Assembly: GCA_019119895.1 (NCBI GenBank)
Contig: DWWD01000009.1
Span: 1 to 64,000 of the forward strand
DNA: 64,000 nt
Source of the DNA: Candidatus Anaerostipes avistercoris
Lineage (GTDB): Bacteria > Bacillota > Clostridia > Lachnospirales > Lachnospiraceae
Direction: 5' to 3'
The number at the start of each line of letters is the position of its first letter. Position 1 is the stretch's first letter. The position numbers and the translations under genes were made by a program. The notes under the pieces are model-generated. The model was not told where the DNA came from and did no database searches. It saw nothing but the letters and a program-made list of their open reading frames with translations. Below are positions 58,593-64,000 of this stretch, in pieces.

Positions 58593-59999
58593 TTATTCTT
58601 TTCCGTCCCAGCAGTAAGTGCAGAGCTTACTCCTGTCTAGTCCCACAGATTCGATCATGTCATCCAGACGGTGATAGCGCAGAGAAGTGAAGTTCAGCTG
58701 TCTGCAGATTTCATCGATCATTGCCTGATATTCCGGCGTATCCGGGTCAGAGAAAAGCTCCAGATGTACATGTTTGTAATCCCTTGTGATTTCTTTGATG
58801 ACCCTGCGGGTGATCAGATCCATTTCGGAAGAAGATCTGGAGAAATTCAGATACTTGCAGCCGTAAAGGATCGGCGGACAGGCAGGACGCACATGGACTT
58901 CCTTTGCGCCGCTCTGGTACAGAAATTCCGTGGTTTCCCGAAGCTGTGTGCCGCGGACAATAGAATCATCGATCAGAAGAAGGCTCTTATCCTGGATCAG
59001 TTCATGGACAGGAATCAGTTTCATCTTAGCGATCAGATTTCTTTTGCTCTGGATGGTCGGCATAAAAGAGCGGGGCCAGGTCGGAGTATACTTGATAAAA
59101 GGCCGGGAAAATGGAATTCCGGATTCGTTGGCATATCCGATGGCATGAGCAGTTCCGGAGTCAGGAACGCCGGCTACGGTATCCGGGGATGCGTCATCTC
59201 TCTGTGCCAGTTTCCGGCCGCAGTGATATCTCATTTCTTCTACGCTGATTCCTTCATAAGAGGAAGAAGGATATCCGTAGTAAACCCATAAAAAGGTACA
59301 GATTTTCATGTCTTTTCCAGGTTTTACAAGGGTCTTCACACCTTCCGGGGTCATGACGATAATCTCGCCGGGACCAAGTTCACGGTCTGCCGTATACCCA
59401 AGGTTCAGGTACGCAAAACTTTCAAAAGAAACACAGAAACCGTCCTCTTTTTTGCCGACAGCCACAGGAGTACGTCCCAGTTTGTCTCTTGCTGCATAGA
59501 TACCTTTTGGAGTCATCAGTACGATGGTCATGGAGCCGTCGATGGTATCCTGTGCGTACTGGATACCTTCGATCAGGTTGTCCTGCTGATTGATCAATGC
59601 GGCAACCAGTTCAGTGGCGTTGATATCGCCGCCGCTCATTTCCAGAAAATGCGTATGTCCGGACTGGAACATATGCTGAATGATATCGTCCAGGTTATTG
59701 ATTTTTCCTACGGTCATGATTGCGTAGGTTCCATGATGGGAACGAACGATCAGCGGCTGAGGTTCGTAGTCAGAAATGCATCCGATTCCCATAGATCCAT
59801 GCATGATATTGACATCTTTATCAAATTTTGTACGGAAAGGGGCATTTTCAATATTGTGGATCGCCCGGTCGAAACCGTCCTCTTTGTTGTAGACGGCCAT
59901 ACCGGCACGTCTGGTTCCCAGATGTGAATGATAGTCTGTCCCGAAATACAAGTCAAATACGCAGTCTTGTTTTGAAGTTACACCAAAAAATCCGCCCAT
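58593..59999 (-). CDS. Amidophosphoribosyltransferase-like protein lacking the N-terminal cysteine
   Basis: A 468-residue homologue of PurF, which makes phosphoribosylamine from PRPP and glutamine. The class II glutaminase-like half begins MGGFFGVTSKQDCVFD, where PurF normally has Cys as its first mature residue; here Gly replaces it. RRAGMAVYN and GSMGIGCISD are retained from the domain. The PRPP-binding half is intact, with LLLIDDSIVRGTQLRETTEF, and cysteines CPPILYGC and LCTYC near the end resemble Fe-S-type ligands. The start is the ATG after GGAGG, four codons inside the longest frame. It stands alone, with no pur genes. Probably a specialised paralogue that may use ammonia or only PRPP. 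Confidence 0.85.
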   Translation of the reverse strand: MGGFFGVTSKQDCVFDLYFGTDYHSHLGTRRAGMAVYNKEDGFDRAIHNIENAPFRTKFDKDVNIMHGSMGIGCISDYEPQPLIVRSHHGTYAIMTVGKINNLDDIIQHMFQSGHTHFLEMSGGDINATELVAALINQQDNLIEGIQYAQDTIDGSMTIVLMTPKGIYAARDKLGRTPVAVGKKEDGFCVSFESFAYLNLGYTADRELGPGEIIVMTPEGVKTLVKPGKDMKICTFLWVYYGYPSSSYEGISVEEMRYHCGRKLAQRDDASPDTVAGVPDSGTAHAIGYANESGIPFSRPFIKYTPTWPRSFMPTIQSKRNLIAKMKLIPVHELIQDKSLLLIDDSIVRGTQLRETTEFLYQSGAKEVHVRPACPPILYGCKYLNFSRSSSEMDLITRRVIKEITRDYKHVHLELFSDPDTPEYQAMIDEICRQLNFTSLRYHRLDDMIESVGLDRSKLCTYCWDGKE

Positions 60000-60100
60000 A
60001 AAATCCTCCAATCAATATTTAACGTGTTATATTTATTATAACCAAAGCGGATGATTCAAACAAGGCGGGATTCCGGGAAAACGTACAGAAGGAAAATGAA

Positions 60101-60129
60101 TTGATTTCACAGGATAAAATGGGTATAAT
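60101..60129 (+). promoter_or_regulatory. Sigma-A promoter of the thiamine operon
   Basis: TTGATT and TATAAT with 17 bases between, ending about 20 bases before the riboswitch. Confidence 0.8.
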
Positions 60130-60148
60130 GTTACTGTTATAAATATAC

Positions 60149-60248
60149 TTCAGGGGGAGCTGGCGTCAGACCGGCTGAGAGTAAGGCAGAGAGCGCCTTA
60201 GACCCTTTCACCTGATTCGGATAATGCCGGCATGGGATGGAATGTGAA
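60149..60248 (+). promoter_or_regulatory. TPP riboswitch (thi box)
   Basis: The aptamer is readable: CAGGGGGAGC at the 5' side, CTGAGAG, AGACCCTTTCACCTGAT, then CGGATAATGCCGGCA, the hallmark thi-box segments. It binds thiamine pyrophosphate and represses the operon when thiamine is plentiful. A terminator hairpin follows at 60265-60295, giving transcriptional control. Confidence 0.97.
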
Positions 60249-60264
60249 CAAAGAAGAAACTGTC

Positions 60265-60295
60265 ATCCCGCTGCGTCTGCCGGCGGGATTTTTTG
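60265..60295 (+). terminator. Riboswitch expression-platform terminator
   Basis: ATCCCGC pairs with GCGGGAT, followed by TTTTTT. Directly downstream of the TPP aptamer, hence its regulatory switch. Confidence 0.85.
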
Positions 60296-60296
60296 T

Positions 60297-60341
60297 GCGA
60301 TACGCCCGGAGGGCGACCGCCGTGCCTGCGCGAGCGGGCAT
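60297..60341. repeat. Dispersed GC-rich repeat, copy B
   Basis: GCGATACGCCCGGAGGGCGA continues CCGCCGTGCCTGCGCGAGCG and GGCAT. About 80% identical to copy A at 56591. Here it directly follows the riboswitch terminator and lies in the leader of the thiamine operon, 100 bases before the first gene. Confidence 0.7.
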
Positions 60342-60442
60342 CCGACGGCAGCGGTCATCGAGCGGCAGTGCCGGGAGATGAACGAGGTATCGCGGTGAGC
60401 GGACAGGGGAAGGAAGTTAAAAAATACAAGGAGGGAATAAGA

Positions 60443-60739
60443 ATGAATGCAAGTGTAGCAATTCAGTCTCTTCCGGAGGCTGCAAATGATGAAGAACTGA
60501 TTCGTATTGTAGATGAGGTGATCGATTATATTAAGAGTACAGGACTGTCTTATTATGTGGGACCTTTTGAGACAGCTATCGAAGGAGATTATGACGAACT
60601 GATGGATATCGTAAAAGAGTGCCAGCATATTGCGATCCGTGCAGGTGCGCCGTCCGTAGCTGCGTATATCAAAGTAACCTACAAACCGGAAGGAGAGGTA
60701 CTGACGATTGACAAAAAAGTTACAAAACATCACCAGTAA
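60443..60739 (+). CDS. Thiamine-binding protein, MTH1187/YkoF family
   Basis: A 98-residue cytoplasmic ferredoxin-like-fold protein of the thiamine-binding MTH1187/YkoF group, which binds thiamine or its precursor and accompanies HMP transport genes. Motifs: IQSLPEAANDEELIRIVDEV, GLSYYVGPFETAIEGDYDEL and a final VTYKPEGEVLTIDKKV. The ATG follows AAGGAGGG; a longer frame upstream has no site. First gene under the TPP riboswitch. The next gene begins 32 bases inside its end. Confidence 0.88.
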   Translation: MNASVAIQSLPEAANDEELIRIVDEVIDYIKSTGLSYYVGPFETAIEGDYDELMDIVKECQHIAIRAGAPSVAAYIKVTYKPEGEVLTIDKKVTKHHQ

Positions 60740-61475
60740 GATCTGGTCTCTGGCAGCAGTCGCTGCGATTTTGATTGTGTGGCAGGCTGCAAGTACTGCA
60801 GGAGCGGTGCCGGAATTTATGCTTCCGGCGCCTGCCGATGTGGTCAGGGCTTTTGTGGAAGATTTCCCGGCCCTCGCGGCCAATGCCAGAGTGACCTTGA
60901 TGGAAGCGTTCGCGGGACTTTCTCTGGGGGTTGCCATTGGATTCGTTATGGCGGTTTTGATGGACCGGTTTCGGCATCTGTATCAGGCATTTTATCCGCT
61001 GATCGTGCTGACACAGACGATTCCAACAGTGGCGATCGCACCGCTTCTGGTGCTGTGGTTTGGATATGAGATGATGCCGAAAGTGATTCTGATCGTTATT
61101 GTTACGTTTTTCCCGATTACTGTGAGCCTCTTGGAAGGATTCCGGTCGGCGGATCAGGATACGATTCAGCTGCTGCGATCTATGGGAGCGTCTCAGCTTC
61201 AGATATTCCGGCACGTTAAATTTCCAGGAGCATTAAATCGATTTTTCTCCAGCCTGCGCATCGCGGTGTCTTATGCGGTAGTAGGAGCTGTAATTTCTGA
61301 ATGGCTGGGGGGATTTGAAGGTCTGGGTGTTTATATGACCAGGGTGAAACAGGCATTTGCTTTTGATAAAATGTTTGCGGTTATTTTTCTGATTTCAGCG
61401 ATCAGCCTGATTTTAATGTGGCTGGTGGATCTGATACAGAAATGGTGCATGCCGTGGGAAAAAACAGAAGAATAG
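60708..61475 (+). CDS. thiX: ABC transporter permease for thiamine precursor (ThiX-like)
   Basis: A 255-residue permease with about six helices. The EAA loop is visible as EGFRSADQDTIQLLRSMGAS and FPGALNRFFSSLRIA. It forms the membrane channel of the importer with ThiY and ThiZ. It starts at a TTG with AGGAGAGG nine bases upstream, overlapping the previous gene by 32 bases. Assigned to HMP (hydroxymethylpyrimidine) precursor import on the basis of the riboswitch and ThiY-like partner. Confidence 0.88.
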   Translation: MTKKLQNITSKIWSLAAVAAILIVWQAASTAGAVPEFMLPAPADVVRAFVEDFPALAANARVTLMEAFAGLSLGVAIGFVMAVLMDRFRHLYQAFYPLIVLTQTIPTVAIAPLLVLWFGYEMMPKVILIVIVTFFPITVSLLEGFRSADQDTIQLLRSMGASQLQIFRHVKFPGALNRFFSSLRIAVSYAVVGAVISEWLGGFEGLGVYMTRVKQAFAFDKMFAVIFLISAISLILMWLVDLIQKWCMPWEKTEE

Positions 61476-61494
61476 AAAAACAGGAGAGTTTATT

Positions 61495-62496
61495 ATGAAA
61501 AAGAGAATACTGGCGGTGCTGCTTACAGCCTTGATGGTGTTTGCCGCGGCAGGATGCAGTTCGGATAATGGGAAATCGTCCGGAAGCAAAGATCTGACAA
61601 AGATTACCTTTGTACTGGACTGGACCCCGAATACCAATCACACAGGACTTTATGTGGCACAGGAAAAAGGATATTTTGAAGATGCGGGACTGGACGTGGA
61701 GATTGTACAGCCGCCGGAAGATGGAGCCGAGGTGCTGGTAGGATCCGGAAAGGCGCAGTTTGGAATTTCTTTCCAGGATACAATGGCGTCTGCGCTGGTC
61801 GGAGATGACGCGCTTCCGATCGAGGCAGTGGCAGCCGTTCTTCAGCATAACACATCCGGAATCATTTCCAGAAAAGGGGAAGGCATGGACCGTCCGAAAG
61901 GAATGGAAGGAAAAAAGTACGCTACATGGGATACACCGATTGAGAAGGCAACCTTAAAACAGGTAGTAGAGACAGACGGTGGAGATTTTGACAAGGTTCA
62001 GCTGATTCCAAGCACCGTAACAGATGAGGTTTCCGCTCTTAAGAGCAAATCTGTAGACGCAATCTGGATTTTCTACGGCTGGGCAGGAATCGCCACAGAA
62101 AATGCCGGACTGAAAACAGATTACTTTGCATTTAAGGATATCGATGATGTTTTCGATTATTATACACCGGTGATCATTGGAAACAGCAGCTGGATGAAGG
62201 AAAATCCGGAAACGGCGAAGAAATTTTTATCTGCGGCAAAGAAAGGATATGAAGATGCCATCAAGGATCCGGAAGGAGCGGCGGAAATCCTATGTAAAGC
62301 CGCGCCGGAGCTGGATAAGGAACTGGTGGTCAACAGTCAGAAATATATGAAAGACCAGTATAAAGCAGAAGTGGACCAGTGGGGATATATTGATCCGGAA
62401 CGATGGAACGCGTTCTATAACTGGCTCAACAAAAATAAGCTGGTAGAATCTGAGATACCGGAAAATACCGGATTTACCAACGACTATCTGGAGTAA
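61495..62496 (+). CDS. thiY: ABC transporter substrate-binding lipoprotein (ThiY-like)
   Basis: A 333-residue lipoprotein: signal peptide with lipobox AAGC (Cys21), then an NMT1/THI5-like domain. ITFVLDWTPNTNHTGLYVAQ is the family opening, in which the aromatic and Asp residues hold the pyrimidine; YFEDAGLDVEIVQPPEDG and KAQFGISFQDTMASAL follow. It captures N-formyl-HMP or related pyrimidines outside the membrane. GGAGAG precedes the ATG. It lies in the TPP-riboswitch operon between the permease and ATPase genes. Confidence 0.92.
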   Translation: MKKRILAVLLTALMVFAAAGCSSDNGKSSGSKDLTKITFVLDWTPNTNHTGLYVAQEKGYFEDAGLDVEIVQPPEDGAEVLVGSGKAQFGISFQDTMASALVGDDALPIEAVAAVLQHNTSGIISRKGEGMDRPKGMEGKKYATWDTPIEKATLKQVVETDGGDFDKVQLIPSTVTDEVSALKSKSVDAIWIFYGWAGIATENAGLKTDYFAFKDIDDVFDYYTPVIIGNSSWMKENPETAKKFLSAAKKGYEDAIKDPEGAAEILCKAAPELDKELVVNSQKYMKDQYKAEVDQWGYIDPERWNAFYNWLNKNKLVESEIPENTGFTNDYLE

Positions 62497-62500
62497 AAAT

Positions 62501-63235
62501 ATGTCAGAATTAATTGTGGAAAATGTATCGTTCGCATACGGGAAGGAAAATATTATAGAGGATATCAGGCTGGAACTTCATAATCACGAACTTGTCTCTC
62601 TTCTGGGAGCCAGCGGAGGCGGAAAGACAACCCTGTTCCATGTGATTTCAGGACTTTCAAAGCCGCAGAAGGGAAGAGTTCTTCTGGATGGTGAGGATAT
62701 TACAGGACAGCCGGGCCATGTAAGCTATATGCTGCAGAAAGATTTGCTCCTGCCGTACCGGACCATTGAAGATAATGTGGCTCTGCCCATGGAAATCAGG
62801 GGTATGAAAAAAAAGGAAGCAAGGAAGAAAGCCGGAGAATTTTTTGAGGAATTTGGTCTGGAAGGAACCCAGAAAAAGTATCCGAGACAGCTGTCCGGCG
62901 GAATGCGTCAGAGAGCGGCGCTGCTTCGGACTTATATGTTTTCTAAAAATGTGGCGCTTCTGGACGAACCATTCAGCGCGCTGGATACATTGACAAAACA
63001 TGATATGCATGAATGGTACCTGAAAGTAATGGATAAGATCAGGATGTCCACATTATTTATCACCCATGATATTGAAGAAGCGATTCTTCTATCAGACAGG
63101 ATTTATCTTTTGACCGGGAAACCGGGAAGGATCACAGAAGAAATTGTTATCCGGGAGCCGAAGCCCCGGAGAGATGATTTCCATCTGACAAAAGAATTTC
63201 TGGAATATAAGAAAGAGATTCTGGAAAAATTATAA
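62501..63235 (+). CDS. thiZ: ABC transporter ATPase for thiamine precursor (ThiZ-like)
   Basis: A 244-residue ATPase of the nitrate/taurine/thiamine-precursor group. Walker A GASGGGKTT, Q-loop YMLQKDLLLPYRT, signature LSGGMRQRAALLRTY, Walker B VALLDEPFSALD and the switch His in LFITHDIEEA are all present. It begins four bases after the ThiY stop, so translation is coupled. Last gene of the TPP-regulated operon; a strong hairpin follows. Confidence 0.93.
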   Translation: MSELIVENVSFAYGKENIIEDIRLELHNHELVSLLGASGGGKTTLFHVISGLSKPQKGRVLLDGEDITGQPGHVSYMLQKDLLLPYRTIEDNVALPMEIRGMKKKEARKKAGEFFEEFGLEGTQKKYPRQLSGGMRQRAALLRTYMFSKNVALLDEPFSALDTLTKHDMHEWYLKVMDKIRMSTLFITHDIEEAILLSDRIYLLTGKPGRITEEIVIREPKPRRDDFHLTKEFLEYKKEILEKL

Positions 63236-63240
63236 GGCAC

Positions 63241-63282
63241 AGGGCCGCGGGAAATGGTTCATTCCATATTCCGCGGCCCTTA
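63241..63282. terminator. Terminator between the thiamine operon and pflB
   Basis: AGGGCCGCGG pairs with CCGCGGCCCT, with longer pairing outside (AGGCAC.../...TATGCCT) and inside. It can serve both convergent transcripts. Confidence 0.8.
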
Positions 63283-63315
63283 TGCCTTTTGTATTAGGAA
63301 GTTGAATCAATGTTT

Positions 63316-64000
63316 TTACATGCTCTGATGGAAGGTACGGCTGATGACTTCTTCCTGCTGTTCTCTGGACAGGCGGTTGAAGTTCACAGCATATCCGGAA
63401 ACACGAATCGTCAGAGTCGGATATTTTTCCGGATGATCCATGGCGTCAATGAGAGTTTCTCTGTTGAGAACATTTACATTTAAATGGTGAGCGCCCTGAA
63501 CAAAATAACCGTCCAGAATAGCGGTCAGGTTGTTCTCGCGCTGTTCCAGATCTTTTCCGAGAGCGTCCGGAACGATGGAAAATGTGTTGGACACGCCATC
63601 CTGACAAACATCCCGGTAAGGAATTTTCGCAACGGAATTCAGAGATGCGAGGGCTCCGTTCTTGTCCCGTCCATGCATAGGATTTGCGCCTGGAGCCAGA
63701 GGTTCGCCTAATTTTCTTCCGTCCGGCGTTGTACCGGTTTTTTTGCCGTACATTACATTGGATGTAATGGTAAGGGCAGATAATGTATGGATGGCGTTGC
63801 GGTAAACCGGGTGTTTCTTCAGTTCATCAGAGAACGTGGTGACGATGTTGACAGCGATATCATCGGCTCTGTCGTCGTCATTTCCGTATTTCGGGAAGTC
63901 GCCGGTTGTCTCGAAGTCAACGGCGATACCCTGTTCGTTGCGGATCGGTTTTACCTGCGCGTAGCGGATGGCAGATAAAGAGTCTGCCGCAATGGATAAT
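63316..64000 (-). CDS. pflB: Formate C-acetyltransferase (pyruvate formate-lyase), C-terminal part
   Basis: Glycyl-radical enzyme that splits pyruvate and CoA to acetyl-CoA and formate in anaerobic fermentation. The window keeps about 228 C-terminal codons; the gene runs off the right edge. Visible are [60 protein letters not shown] and the radical loop [13 protein letters not shown], whose Gly is oxidised by the activating enzyme. An activase gene is not in the window, but it is commonly adjacent and may lie outside. Its presence marks the host as an anaerobe. Confidence 0.97.
   Translation of the reverse strand, partial: LSIAADSLSAIRYAQVKPIRNEQGIAVDFETTGDFPKYGNDDDRADDIAVNIVTTFSDELKKHPVYRNAIHTLSALTITSNVMYGKKTGTTPDGRKLGEPLAPGANPMHGRDKNGALASLNSVAKIPYRDVCQDGVSNTFSIVPDALGKDLEQRENNLTAILDGYFVQGAHHLNVNVLNRETLIDAMDHPEKYPTLTIRVSGYAVNFNRLSREQQEEVISRTFHQSM

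Noticed and set aside
1-64000. tRNA, rRNA or insertion sequences
   Set aside because: I looked for cloverleaf-type segments, rRNA signature sequences and transposase motifs and saw none, although a short or decayed element could be missed by eye.

Overview
The window looks like a piece of a Gram-positive anaerobic gut Clostridia chromosome, most likely Lachnospiraceae. This rests on gene content and style, with no database search: strong GGAGG ribosome sites, a sortase-type surface protein, a LevR/sigma-54-controlled mannose-family PTS, a four-subunit 2-oxoacid:ferredoxin oxidoreductase, a glycyl-radical formate acetyltransferase, a DUF4474 protein and a TPP riboswitch. Most of the window has moderate GC. 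Two stretches, about 1-6650 and 27480-31590, are clearly AT-rich and look acquired.

Region by region. 1-6650 (AT-rich, accessory): a PLD/DEAD/DUF3427 helicase that appears to lack its N-terminus; a translationally coupled pair made of a membrane-anchored surface protein and a lipoprotein whose C-terminus resembles a restriction-endonuclease-fold toxin; a frameshifted EcsC remnant starting right after the toxin stop codon; and a zinc-ribbon membrane protein. 7000-13300: a MerR regulator, an unknown gene, then a DUF2935 protein with a 1283-residue three-repeat multicopper-oxidase-like protein. 13300-27350: a nucleoside phosphorylase remnant, a 25-codon mini-transcript, pyridoxine-type kinase, an Ig-repeat sortase substrate, HAD phosphatase, DUF4474/metallophosphoesterase pair, glycerate kinase, flavin reductase and a MacB/FtsX-like ABC exporter.

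27480-31590 (AT-rich): an array of seven small genes, including a SUKH (SMI1/KNR4) protein and a tentative YezG/DUF600-type protein. Several are preceded by variants of the same 30-45 bp leader. I read it as an orphan immunity-gene array of a polymorphic toxin system. 31590-35480: a DHFR-family reductase, a repeat-protein/ECF sigma/RsgI-like anti-sigma operon, and a MerR/GyrI-like regulator with a 19-bp-spacer promoter.

35700-43350 is a self-contained sugar module: LevR-type activator, a consensus -24/-12 promoter, PTS IIA-IIB-IIC-IID, the rpoN sigma-54 gene itself and a Gfo/Idh/MocA dehydrogenase. 43450-44340 is an S66 peptidase. 44560-52730 holds a gamma-delta-alpha-beta 2-oxoacid:ferredoxin oxidoreductase, a LysR and a Crp/Fnr regulator, a DUF3100 transporter pair, an amidohydrolase and a TauE/SafE permease, perhaps one import-and-oxidation pathway. 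52740-58550 carries a heterodimeric ABC exporter and a MarR-MATE operon. The end holds a PurF-like protein without the usual N-terminal cysteine, a TPP-riboswitch-controlled thiamine-precursor ABC operon and the 3' part of pflB.
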